A stretch of DNA of 64,000 nucleotides from Vibrio penaeicida (GTDB lineage Bacteria; Pseudomonadota; Gammaproteobacteria; Enterobacterales; Vibrionaceae). Shown here piece after piece: positions 55,064-63,829 of this stretch. How positions within the stretch are numbered: position 1 is the first letter of the stretch; the number at the start of each line of letters is the position of its first letter. The notes below the pieces were generated by a model. That model saw nothing but the letters and a program-made list of their open reading frames with translations, was not told where the DNA came from and ran no database searches. The stretch is from NCBI RefSeq assembly GCF_002933855.1, contig NZ_BFAQ01000041.1:35215-99214 (forward strand). The letters are read 5' to 3'. The translations under genes and the position numbers were made by a program.

Positions 55064-55188
55064 AGTGGTATGATCTTGGGTAAATGTGCGAGACTATCGC
55101 GGATTGTACGTATTTCTGGGAAAGCTGACCACTTTTGTGTGGCAACTTGGTTATTATTCTACGGATTTTTGAATTATAGGAATGTCTC

Positions 55189-56400
55189 ATGAAACGAGCC
55201 GTAATCACCGGTATGGGTATTGTTTCCAGTATCGGTAACAACGTCGAAGAAGTATTAGCGTCATTGAAAGCGGGTAAATCAGGCATCAACGCATCTGAGC
55301 AGTTCAAAGAAAAAGGGCTGCGTTCACAGGTGTGGGGTGATCTGAAAATTAACCCTGCTGAGCACATCGACCGCAAAAAAATGCGTTTTATGGGTGATGC
55401 TGCTGCTTACGCATACCTTTCGATGGAGCAGGCTATTGCTGATGCAGGTTTAACTGAAGAGCAGGTTTCTAACGATCGTACTGGTATCGTTGCAGGTTCA
55501 GGTGGTGCTTCCTCTCTGAACCAAGCTGTGGCAGTGGATACGCTACGTGAAAAAGGCGTGAAGCGTATTGGCCCTTACATGGTACCTCGTACTATGTCTT
55601 CAACTGTGTCTGCTTGTTTGGCTACGCCATTCAAGATTCGCGGTGTGAACTACTCTATGAGCTCAGCTTGTGCAACGTCTGCACACTGTATTGGGCACGC
55701 TGTTGAGTTGATTCAACTTGGCAAACAAGACGTCGTATTCGCAGGCGGTGGTGAAGAGCTAGATTGGACTCTCACCATGATGTTTGATGCGATGGGCGCA
55801 CTTTCAACGAAATACAATGACACACCTGAAAAAGCATCACGTACTTACGATGCGGACCGTGATGGTTTCATCATCTCAGGCGGTGGCGGTATGTTGGTTA
55901 TTGAAGAGCTAGAGCATGCACTTGCTCGCGGCGCAACTATCTACGGTGAAGTTGTTGGTTACGGTGCAACGTCAGACGGCTTCGACATGGTAGCACCATC
56001 TGGTGAAGGCGCAATCCGCTGTATGAAGATGGCAATGCAAGATGTTGATGGCGTTGATTACATCAACACACACGGTACTTCAACACCAGTAGGCGACGTG
56101 AAAGAGCTAGGTGCTATCCAAGAAGTCTTTGGTGGCAACAGCCCAGCAATTTCAGCAACTAAGGCGATGACAGGTCACGCTCTGGGCGCAGCTGGTGTAC
56201 ACGAAGCTATCTACTCTACGCTAATGCTTCACCACAACTTTGTTGCACCTAGCGTTAACGTTGACAACTTAGATGAAGCTGCAGAAGGTCTAGACATTGT
56301 GACTGAAACGCGTGAGCAAGAGCTGACGACAGTGATGTCAAACAGCTTTGGTTTCGGCGGAACCAACGCGACTTTGGTAATGAAAAAATACCAAGGCTAA
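55189..56400 (+). CDS. fabB: 3-oxoacyl-ACP synthase I FabB
   Basis: 403 aa. Catalytic triad C161 (SSACATS), H296 (NTHGTSTP) and H331 (GHALGAAG). It elongates acyl-ACP and is essential for unsaturated fatty acids. In relatives fabB is activated by FadR; upstream AAGCTGACCACTTT is at best a half-site. Its 3' UTR carries a FarS-like small RNA. Confidence 0.96.
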   Translation: MKRAVITGMGIVSSIGNNVEEVLASLKAGKSGINASEQFKEKGLRSQVWGDLKINPAEHIDRKKMRFMGDAAAYAYLSMEQAIADAGLTEEQVSNDRTGIVAGSGGASSLNQAVAVDTLREKGVKRIGPYMVPRTMSSTVSACLATPFKIRGVNYSMSSACATSAHCIGHAVELIQLGKQDVVFAGGGEELDWTLTMMFDAMGALSTKYNDTPEKASRTYDADRDGFIISGGGGMLVIEELEHALARGATIYGEVVGYGATSDGFDMVAPSGEGAIRCMKMAMQDVDGVDYINTHGTSTPVGDVKELGAIQEVFGGNSPAISATKAMTGHALGAAGVHEAIYSTLMLHHNFVAPSVNVDNLDEAAEGLDIVTETREQELTTVMSNSFGFGGTNATLVMKKYQG

Positions 56401-56537
56401 ACAGCGGCAATATTATTGAAAGTTTCCAGAGCTGATCAGCCTAGCTGATCACACAGACGCGGAAAGTTCCCCAAGGAGAGCGGGGTTCAGTCCTTTTGTT
56501 CTGGATTTTACCGGTCTCATCTGAGACCGGTTTTTTT
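56401..56537 (+). ncRNA. farS: FarS-like small RNA from the fabB 3' UTR
   Basis: In Vibrio cholerae the sRNA FarS is cut from the fabB 3' UTR and represses fadE genes. Here the fabB 3' UTR is 137 bases long, non-coding and structured: TGATCAGC / GCTGATCA hairpin (56433-56451), paired GAAAGTT-type words at 56419 and 56462, and a strong terminator. The exact 5' end cannot be seen; likely within 56401-56460. The name is by position and structure. Confidence 0.65.
56510..56537. terminator. Terminator of fabB/FarS
   Basis: ACCGGTCTCA / TGAGACCGGT, 10-bp stem with 2-base loop, then seven Ts. It runs into the stop codon of the convergent regulator gene. Confidence 0.93.
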
Positions 56538-57261
56538 ATTCTGGTTCTCTTACCAACATGTAACCTTTCCCCCTCGATGTAACGATGTACTGAGGCATTT
56601 TTGGGTTGTCGTCTATCTTTCTTCTCAATCGCCCTATGAGCATATCTACAGACCGGCTAGACATTGGATGGCGCTTCTTTCCTAATGCTAAAGACAGTTC
56701 TTCCCTAGAAGAGTATTTGCCCTTGTTTCCGATTAAATGAAGAAGCAGCATATGTTCTCCGTCGGTTAGGCTTTTATTGATGTCTTGAGTTTTAAGCTCA
56801 CGCGTTTCTAAGTGAAGGGAGTATTTTCCGAAGCTGACATGGCTTTCTGAATGAAGGTGAGGCATATGGTTTCTTTGAGATACGTTAATAATTCGTAGAG
56901 TCAGCTCTTCTGCGGTGTATGGAGGAACTAGAAAGTCATCGGCACCTGAATTAATAATTGAAAAAGCGCTTTTTTTATCTCTACAAATAATAATTGAACT
57001 TAAGTCAGAGTTTTTTATGAAGCTTCTTGTTCTGTGAAGTTCTGAGTCTGATGCTATATTTTTATCTATAACAATAGCACTAAAGTTTATATTACTATCC
57101 AGGAATGTACCTGAAACATTATTTGAATCCTCAAAGCTGCCTGAATAAAAGAATATGTTGACCTTTATGTCTTTAAAAATACGTGAAATGGGTTCCTTAT
57201 AAACGCCTCTATCAGTGATATAAGCCACATTATATTGTACCGTATTTATACTTTTATTCAT
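56536..57261 (-). CDS. OmpR-like winged-helix regulator with degenerate receiver
   Basis: 241 aa. Residues about 10-125 resemble a receiver: D66 in AIVID and GADDFLVPPY near 107-116. The conserved Lys of the usual DYLTKPF is replaced by Pro at 113, and the acidic pair near the N terminus is not clear, so normal phosphorylation is doubtful. The C-terminal winged helix (about 142-238) has LTDGEHMLLLHLIGNKGKYSSREEL-type text, trimmed here, and VDMLIGRLRRKI. No kinase gene is adjacent. It is divergent from a large lipoprotein gene and may control it. Confidence 0.85.
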   Translation of the reverse strand: MNKSINTVQYNVAYITDRGVYKEPISRIFKDIKVNIFFYSGSFEDSNNVSGTFLDSNINFSAIVIDKNIASDSELHRTRSFIKNSDLSSIIICRDKKSAFSIINSGADDFLVPPYTAEELTLRIINVSQRNHMPHLHSESHVSFGKYSLHLETRELKTQDINKSLTDGEHMLLLHLIGNKGKYSSREELSLALGKKRHPMSSRSVDMLIGRLRRKIDDNPKMPQYIVTSRGKGYMLVREPE

Positions 57262-57592
57262 GTATTCCTCCCCAAAGTGGTTTTAGCAATTATTACTAAT
57301 ATTTTTAGGTCTTTTATCCATCCTACGGTAATTTTTTCTATATTCTAAAGTAACCGAATGTAACATGTAATGATTATGCTAAAAAACTGAGCGATATCTA
57401 ATTGCTTCCCAATTTGTTGTATTTTTCTCATGAAAGTAAATAGTTTTAAGTAACATATTGTAAATGGTGTTAGTAACACATTGTAAATAGAAAATAACTT
57501 TCATTATTTATGTGTATATATTTCTCGTTGCTGTTTTTAATAAAGCCATACATATATTTGGCTTATCTTTTAACATAATTGAGAAAATTAAC
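57262..57592. other. Regulatory region between the regulator and lipoprotein genes
   Basis: 331 bases without a gene, very AT-rich. Contains GTAACA-type repeats (see 57449-57488 and another at 57360-57373). A ribosome site before the lipoprotein ATG is weak (GAGAAA). Confidence 0.5.
57449..57488. promoter_or_regulatory. 17-base direct repeat, OmpR-like operator candidate
   Basis: AGTAACATATTGTAAAT (57449-57465) and AGTAACACATTGTAAAT (57472-57488) are identical in 16 of 17 positions and spaced 23 bases, about two helical turns. GTAACAT is also the core of known OmpR sites. A third related word TGTAACATGTAATG lies at 57359-57372. Confidence 0.6.
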
Positions 57593-60500
57593 ATGAAGCG
57601 CAAAGGAATATTGCAATTTATTTATGCATTGATGATTTCTATCGTCGTCACTGCATGTGGAGGAGGTGGAGGTGACAGTAGTAATCAGACCGTCAGTGAC
57701 ACTTCAAGAAAAGGTAGCTTACAGCTGGTGCTAAAAGACGAGACGAATTCCAGTCAATTTGAAACCGTGTCAGTTGAGAACATTCAAGGTGCATCTCGTG
57801 CTCTTAGCTTTAAATCCCAATCATCAGATGCGAAAGCATTTTCGTCTGCAGCAGGCGAAGAAAATCGTTCTTTGTCTCCAAGCTCGGTGACGACAAATGA
57901 ACCCGCTCTCGATCTAAATCTGGACACATTCAGAATTTCAGGAGAGGGACCTGCTGGCGAATCATTTAATACCGTCGTTAGAGGTCGTGGTGCACGTCAA
58001 ATTGAAGGGCTGATTGCGGGGAACTGGACCATCACAGTTATTGCCCAAGACGTCAACGGCTTAGAATTTGCGCGTGGTAGCCAAGCTGTGACAGTACGAC
58101 CGTCGGAAGTAACCCCTTCATTTATCGAAGTGGCTATGGCTCAAGGTAAAGGTAGTTTTGACTTTGCGATTGAGTGGCCAAAAAACATTGCACTGACGCC
58201 TAAAGTTACCGCAGAGCTGCGTTCAACTAGTGGTAACGTGGTTTCTGTGCTGGATACGATTGTAACTTCGAAAGACGCAAATAATTGGGTAGCAAGTGCT
58301 TCATTAAGTAATCACGTAGATTCAGGTTATTATGCGTTGGTGTTTACTATTCACGATGGTAACTCTACCAATGCTAAAGCGCATTTAGCGACGGGTTTTG
58401 CTGAGACGGTTCGTATTATTAAAGGACAGTCGACTTCGGTAAAACAAACGTTGAAAGGAGTGAAAGGTGTCGGTGAAATTGATCTGAATATTGAGCTTAA
58501 GGTAAACAACTCACTTCCTATTGAAATTACGAATGCTGACGTATTACCAAATTCATTTGCGTTTGATACGCCGACGAGCTTCACCGTCGAAGCAGATGTG
58601 CCTAGCTCAGATTCTAGCCATGGCAACATTGTAAAAACTTGGTATCTAAACGGTCAGTTGGTGGGGATAGGACCAACATTTACGATCGATCCTGCCAATA
58701 CTCCTCTGGTGAACAACTACTTTGGTCACTACCTTAAAGGTCACTATCGTTTAGATGTGATAGGTGTCACGCCAACTGGTGAGAGAAGTGGCTCGGCGAG
58801 CTATGAATTCTCTGTAACGGGTGATCAAATTTCCATTGGTCAAAAAGGATCAATTGTTGGTCAAGTCTTCCTAAACCTTGCTAGTTCTAAACCACATTCA
58901 GGCGCTGTCAGCGATCTAGAAGTGAACCTTAAAAACGACACGGGTGTAGTTATTCAAGGTGCAATTGAACTCTTGGATTCAAACGGAAAATTTGGCGGTC
59001 AAGACATTCCGGCTGGCGATTATGCGTTAGAGATAAAATTGGGAGCATCTTACCTTCCTTACCATGCACCAGTTAAGATTGAACCTGGAGTATTAACGGA
59101 TCTGGATGTTATTCAGTTATTACCAGGGTCTACGTCTTCTGTATCGGCAACAGCAGCATCGAGTATCTCACTCGGTAATGGTGCATCTATCTCGTTTCCT
59201 GCGAACGCGTTCACGGGTGTAACGAGCGGTAATGTGACGGTTTCTCATCGTTCAGTTAACCCTTCCGATTCTGCTTTCCTAGAAGCTTTCCCTGGCGGTT
59301 TTACCGGTATTGAAACAGATGCCAATGGTGTCCCAACTGGAGAAGCTGAAATAATCTCGTTTGGTGTTATCGGTGCAGATATAAGAGACGCTTCAGGGAA
59401 AGAAGTGACATTAGCATCACCTGCAACAATCAAGATTAAAGTAGCAAACCCTGCAACCGCACCTACATCGCTGCCATTGTGGCACTTAAATGAAAACACT
59501 GGTAAATGGACGCAAAAAGGCGTCGCAAACCTCAAAGGTGATCATTATGAGGGTACAGTTGAGCACTTCAGCTGGTGGAACTTTGATTACTCATGTGGTC
59601 CAGAGGGTGCATTGCGTTGTCCCTATATAAGTGTAAGCTTTGACGTAGTTGACGTACACGGAAACCCTGTTCCATATGCAAAGGTTAAAGTGTCAGGATC
59701 GGGTACTTTTGCATCTCAGAAAACAGTGACCGCAAATAGTTTGGGTAAAGCATATGCAAGCCTAATGTTCTCACCACAAGCGATTGAGGATAAATGGGAA
59801 TCAATTTCATACTCCATTTCTGCACAACAAAGTCGACCGAATGCGAATGGAACACTTCTGAGCAGTAAACCGACTTCAATGGAGTTTTACCTAGATCATG
59901 CTGCAGGTCGAAGTAAGCGTTACACCAAAAAAATCGTTTTAGGAGAAGATGCCCCTTACCTAACCGTAAAGTCAAAGTACCGTGATATTGAGAACCAAGA
60001 TGTATGGAGAGCTATCGAGAATGATAGCGCGCCAATCAAAGTTATTCAGCCAACTGGGTCTGCGACTAGCTCTGAAACGGGTATAGAAATTAAAAACTCA
60101 GGTAAGTCTGAGCTGACTATTTCTGGTTTCAACTTCCGAACCACAGATGGAAAGAGTTTACCTTCCGACTGGTCGTTGAGTGTTAGCAACTTGCCTCCAA
60201 AACTGGATCCAGAAAATACACATATTTTCAACGTTAAGTATCAAGGTACCGATTGGGATCTAGCTCGAGCGACATTGGAGATTGTAAGTGATGACCCAAC
60301 AGGGAATGCTCTTATTCCTTTAGTTGCTGTGCCTACTCCAATTCCAGGTCACAGAGCCATTGTCATTGAAAACAAAACGCTTTCCACCATGTCGACATTT
60401 AGTGGTCGTGTAGGTTATAGCACAATGTTAGATCCGTATGCTCCTAGCAATCCGTACGCACCGTCTAACCCTTATGCCCCTACAAACCCATACGCACCAT

Positions 60501-61009
60501 CAAATCCATATGCACCTGCCGATCCTTATGCCGAGCCGAAGACGATTCAGTCGTTCTATGGGTATAGTTCCAGTTACGGCTCCAATGCTCAGAAGGGTTC
60601 AAGCTCTTACGGTCCGTATGAGTACCGTGCGCTATTTGCATTTGATTTAACTGCTATTCCAACAAATGCGAGAATCTTGAGTGCAAGATTGGAGAACAAT
60701 CGAAATGTAGGTAATGCGGTTAATTTGTATGAAGGTACACAATCAGAATACCCGAATAACGAATCTGCAAAAGAGGACTTCGAATTTAGATGTGATGTAG
60801 GTATTGCACCTGAAAATTGCCCTCTGGGTCAGTTAGCAACTGGCAACTCGCCAGTGAAACTGAACTTCGGTGAACGTGGTATTGAAGAAATTCGAGATGC
60901 TATAAACAGCGGAGAAATCTTGAAAATTTCAGCATCCGTTGCTGATGAAACTGGGTATCAGTATTTCAGGTTCCAAGATTTAAAACTGGTTATTGAATTC
61001 GGTTACTAA
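57593..61009 (+). CDS. Large surface lipoprotein with NPYAPS repeats and DNRLRE-like end
   Basis: 1138 aa from the ATG at 57593; the frame opens at 57512 but only this Met gives a lipoprotein signal. Lipobox VTAC at Cys 22, then GGGGGDSS, the usual linker of Vibrio outer membrane lipoproteins. The middle has Ig-like and ZU5-like parts (ISFPANAFTGVTSGNVTV near 537-554) and a beta domain with RASP-like sequence near 855-925. Six tandem hexapeptides of NPYAPS type occupy about 947-982, and the last 140 residues resemble a DNRLRE domain (ALFAFDLTAIPTNARILSA). Function unknown; probably surface or adhesion. Confidence 0.75.
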   Translation: MKRKGILQFIYALMISIVVTACGGGGGDSSNQTVSDTSRKGSLQLVLKDETNSSQFETVSVENIQGASRALSFKSQSSDAKAFSSAAGEENRSLSPSSVTTNEPALDLNLDTFRISGEGPAGESFNTVVRGRGARQIEGLIAGNWTITVIAQDVNGLEFARGSQAVTVRPSEVTPSFIEVAMAQGKGSFDFAIEWPKNIALTPKVTAELRSTSGNVVSVLDTIVTSKDANNWVASASLSNHVDSGYYALVFTIHDGNSTNAKAHLATGFAETVRIIKGQSTSVKQTLKGVKGVGEIDLNIELKVNNSLPIEITNADVLPNSFAFDTPTSFTVEADVPSSDSSHGNIVKTWYLNGQLVGIGPTFTIDPANTPLVNNYFGHYLKGHYRLDVIGVTPTGERSGSASYEFSVTGDQISIGQKGSIVGQVFLNLASSKPHSGAVSDLEVNLKNDTGVVIQGAIELLDSNGKFGGQDIPAGDYALEIKLGASYLPYHAPVKIEPGVLTDLDVIQLLPGSTSSVSATAASSISLGNGASISFPANAFTGVTSGNVTVSHRSVNPSDSAFLEAFPGGFTGIETDANGVPTGEAEIISFGVIGADIRDASGKEVTLASPATIKIKVANPATAPTSLPLWHLNENTGKWTQKGVANLKGDHYEGTVEHFSWWNFDYSCGPEGALRCPYISVSFDVVDVHGNPVPYAKVKVSGSGTFASQKTVTANSLGKAYASLMFSPQAIEDKWESISYSISAQQSRPNANGTLLSSKPTSMEFYLDHAAGRSKRYTKKIVLGEDAPYLTVKSKYRDIENQDVWRAIENDSAPIKVIQPTGSATSSETGIEIKNSGKSELTISGFNFRTTDGKSLPSDWSLSVSNLPPKLDPENTHIFNVKYQGTDWDLARATLEIVSDDPTGNALIPLVAVPTPIPGHRAIVIENKTLSTMSTFSGRVGYSTMLDPYAPSNPYAPSNPYAPTNPYAPSNPYAPADPYAEPKTIQSFYGYSSSYGSNAQKGSSSYGPYEYRALFAFDLTAIPTNARILSARLENNRNVGNAVNLYEGTQSEYPNNESAKEDFEFRCDVGIAPENCPLGQLATGNSPVKLNFGERGIEEIRDAINSGEILKISASVADETGYQYFRFQDLKLVIEFGY
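60431..60538 (+). repeat. Six tandem 18-base units coding NPYAPS
   Basis: Units read DPYAPS, NPYAPS, NPYAPT, NPYAPS, NPYAPA, DPYAEP. Codons differ between units, so the repeat is old or selected at protein level rather than freshly duplicated. Confidence 0.9.
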
Positions 61010-61024
61010 ACTCAACCTAACTAC

Positions 61025-61045
61025 AAGGGAGCGCTATGCTCCCTT
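61025..61045 (+). promoter_or_regulatory. Hairpin covering the ribosome site and start codon
   Basis: AAGGGAGC (61025-61032) pairs perfectly with GCTCCCTT (61038-61045), loop GCTAT. The Shine-Dalgarno AGGGAG is in the stem and the AUG at 61036 is in the loop and stem edge. It could reduce translation of the next gene or act as a weak terminator (tail only TTCTTCT). Confidence 0.65.
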
Positions 61046-62757
61046 CTTCTATGATTATGTCTATATTCATTAAACAATTTACCCATCGAATTGACGATGT
61101 TTGGTTAGTGTTACTACCTATCGTTATCTCCATTACAACTTGTGTTTATTGGAGCGGCTTTTTCTATAGTCACGATGTACCGAAATGGCTATTTATTGAT
61201 GTACTTTTGTCGGTGTTCGTTTTTTTAAATCTACGAAAATTGGCTAGTAAGTTTTCCTATATAAGCTTCTTATTTGGCGCTACAGCGTATTGGATTGCAA
61301 CCAGTTTTGTTTGGTCTAGCCATGTTTACGCTGGTATTGAGTTTCTCTTTCGCTTTGTACTATTTGGTTTTTCTTTTTCACTATTGGTAACGATTTACAA
61401 CAGTGAACAGCGCAAAAATTTATTGCTTTATTCTTCAGTGCTTTCTGCCTCTCTCTTCTCCATTATTTTTTTTATCGAACGCTGGATGGATGTTCCTGTG
61501 AATAATGGTGCATTCACACCAATTGGATTTACTAACAATGCTGGACATATTTTCAACATCTGGATTCCCGCCCTATGCTATTTCGCATGGTGTAATAGAT
61601 TCAGGTATGTATGGTTACTGGGAGTTTCTGTCATTCTATTAAGCGTGCTGCACGTTTTGAATATTTCCCATATTAGAACTACCGTTATTGCTCTGGCTTT
61701 GGGTGTGCTCGTCTTTCTATTCTTGCAGTCGAGACGCTTGTTAGAGCGGGGAAACTTATCTCTTCGAATGCCGTTGGTGATTATTGGAATAACATCTTTA
61801 GTAGGATACGCCACTTCTCAATCATCTTTTGCTCTCCCTCATACACTTTCTGCTTCATTTAGTGCTATTGAAGAGCCCTTAGATAACTATCGCCCTAGGC
61901 TAAATATGGTTCTCAATAGTTGGGATATGCTAAAGGAAAATCCATTTGGAGTCGGGGCAAACAATTTTGAATTTATCCACCCTGAATACGCAAAAGTTGG
62001 CACTCATCAGGCCTCCGAATTTGTCAGTGAGAAACAAATATTAAAAACACCACATAACTTTCTAGCCAAGGTATTTACCGAACTCGGCTGGATCGGTGGA
62101 ATCTTGTTTTCGCTAATCTACCTATGGCTTATCGTTAAAGCTTTCCAATTAGTGATAGCAGAACCCAACCGTTGGTGGATATTTATTGCATTGTTTGCCT
62201 TTTTAACCCATTCACTTTTAAGCCAAGTGTTTTTGTCTCCGATGAGCTACATATTTGCGATATTACTGTTTGCTGCACTTATCAGAGGTAAGAAAGAAGT
62301 TACTATAGCCAAACCGAGTAACAAGACCGTTTTATCCTCTGTGGCAATATTTGCACTGATTGTCCCCGCATTGAGCTTCATGACCACAGTTTCTCATTTT
62401 TACCACTACCAAGGGGTCTCAAACCAAAACATAGAAAAACTGGAAAAATCAGTTTCCATTTATCCGGGAAATGAAGCAGCATGGCTTGAGTTGTCTATGG
62501 CGTATTTTTACGGTCCGAAGGATTTGGATTCAGCTATAACTGCTTCGGAGAGTTTTCTCTCTCTCAATCCCAATCACATATACGGTCGTCATTTCTACGG
62601 CATGCTATTGGTTTACAAAAAAGACTGTGCGAAAGCTGTTAAAACATTAGGTGGCTTGCTTAAGTACTACCCGAGTTACAAAAAAGCTGAACATTTATTC
62701 CACCAGGCTCAAGATTGTAGCCTGCGTCAGCAAAATGAGTTACTGAGCTCCCGATAA
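61036..62757 (+). CDS. O-antigen ligase/polymerase-type (Wzy_C) membrane protein
   Basis: 573 aa with about ten to twelve membrane segments. The Wzy_C/O-antigen ligase region has RPRLNMVLNSWDMLKENPFGVGANNF (trimmed in the middle) near 285-310 and TPHNFLAKVFTELGWIGG near 338-355. After the last membrane segment (about 435-455) a short TPR-like tail follows. Such enzymes join or polymerise glycans, or transfer glycans to pilin or other proteins, at the periplasmic face. Start uncertain: ATG 61036 has a ribosome site within a hairpin; 61051 or 61057 are alternatives. Confidence 0.75.
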   Translation: MLPSSMIMSIFIKQFTHRIDDVWLVLLPIVISITTCVYWSGFFYSHDVPKWLFIDVLLSVFVFLNLRKLASKFSYISFLFGATAYWIATSFVWSSHVYAGIEFLFRFVLFGFSFSLLVTIYNSEQRKNLLLYSSVLSASLFSIIFFIERWMDVPVNNGAFTPIGFTNNAGHIFNIWIPALCYFAWCNRFRYVWLLGVSVILLSVLHVLNISHIRTTVIALALGVLVFLFLQSRRLLERGNLSLRMPLVIIGITSLVGYATSQSSFALPHTLSASFSAIEEPLDNYRPRLNMVLNSWDMLKENPFGVGANNFEFIHPEYAKVGTHQASEFVSEKQILKTPHNFLAKVFTELGWIGGILFSLIYLWLIVKAFQLVIAEPNRWWIFIALFAFLTHSLLSQVFLSPMSYIFAILLFAALIRGKKEVTIAKPSNKTVLSSVAIFALIVPALSFMTTVSHFYHYQGVSNQNIEKLEKSVSIYPGNEAAWLELSMAYFYGPKDLDSAITASESFLSLNPNHIYGRHFYGMLLVYKKDCAKAVKTLGGLLKYYPSYKKAEHLFHQAQDCSLRQQNELLSSR

Positions 62758-62760
62758 TTT

Positions 62761-62783
62761 GACTGGTCTCATTGAGACCAGTC
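62761..62783. terminator. Palindromic terminator between convergent genes
   Basis: GACTGGTCTCA / TGAGACCAGTC, 11-bp stem with a 1-base loop. It lacks a clear T run. Its core GGTCTCA-TGAGACC is also found in the fabB terminator. Confidence 0.6.
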
Positions 62784-62797
62784 TCAATCAAGCCTAA

Positions 62798-63829
62798 TTA
62801 ATTGGTCGTCACTGGCTTAGAACGCATTCTTGAAACAGTTTCGCGTTCGGCGCGTTTGCATCTTTGTGGGGGTAAGTTCTGGTCGAGAAGTTTGAGATCT
62901 TCCATGACCATTTCGCCCATATTAAGAAACGCAACATCTAAAGCCCCTGCTCGGTGGGCAGAGCGGACAAAGCCTTCAAGGTTGCGAACCGGGTGGTCTA
63001 AGGGTAGGGGTTCTTCTGGGAACACATCACTGGCCGCGACGATGTGTTTTGACTCAACAGCGTCCATCAAATCTTCAAAATTGACGATGTTAGCCCGGCT
63101 GAGAAGAATAAACGCGGATCCTGCTTTCATCTTGCTGAAAGCACTCTTGTTTAGAAAATGCTGGTTCTCGCTGGTTACGGAGGCAACAACAAAAATCACA
63201 TCACTTGTTGATAGCAACGTGTCCAATTCAGCGGGGGCGACGTCGTGTTCTTTGAGAAGAGACTCGGGTAACCATGGATCGTAGGACTGAACTTTCGCCC
63301 GAAACCCTTTAAGCAGTTGATTGAGTGCTTTGCCTAAGTCACCAAAACCAATGATTCCGACGGTAGCGCCCGATAGCAGGCTGGCATTTGCGTTTCCGTC
63401 GCCTCCCCAAAGTTCGCTTCCATCTCTGAACATCAGGTCGGCGTTGATCAGGTCTCTTTTCAACGCTAAGGCAAGTGCTACCCCAAGTTCAGCCACTGGA
63501 AGTGCGAATACCTGGCCCGTTGTGACGACATGAATCCCCCTTTCAAATAACAGTGGATAGGGCATGTTGTCGATAAGGTTGCTCTCGACGTTAAAAATAC
63601 AGCGTAATTTTGACGCCTTCTGAATGAATTGCTCATCCAATGGAGGCTGACCAATGATGTAGGTGATCTCGGAAATGATGTCATTGTTGAGGTCATTCAC
63701 GTCCTCACTTTCCGTCTCAAGGACTCTGTATTGTTCAAAAAGCTGGGCTTTTCGTTCTGGTGAGAAAATCAAATCCAATGTTCTGGGGTAAGGTGCGCTC
63801 ACAATGAGGGGGCGGTTATCTAGCGTCAT
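62798..63829 (-). CDS. D-isomer-specific 2-hydroxyacid dehydrogenase
   Basis: 343 aa from the ATG at 63829, which has AAGGA six bases upstream; the ATG two codons earlier lies directly against the ribosome site. NAD-binding GIIGFGDLGKAL near 164-175, catalytic Arg in LSRANIVNFEDL, Glu in FPEEPLP and His in RSAHRAGAL. It reduces 2-ketoacids to D-2-hydroxyacids or the reverse. The substrate is unknown. No partner gene is adjacent within the window. Confidence 0.88.
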   Translation of the reverse strand: MTLDNRPLIVSAPYPRTLDLIFSPERKAQLFEQYRVLETESEDVNDLNNDIISEITYIIGQPPLDEQFIQKASKLRCIFNVESNLIDNMPYPLLFERGIHVVTTGQVFALPVAELGVALALALKRDLINADLMFRDGSELWGGDGNANASLLSGATVGIIGFGDLGKALNQLLKGFRAKVQSYDPWLPESLLKEHDVAPAELDTLLSTSDVIFVVASVTSENQHFLNKSAFSKMKAGSAFILLSRANIVNFEDLMDAVESKHIVAASDVFPEEPLPLDHPVRNLEGFVRSAHRAGALDVAFLNMGEMVMEDLKLLDQNLPPQRCKRAERETVSRMRSKPVTTN

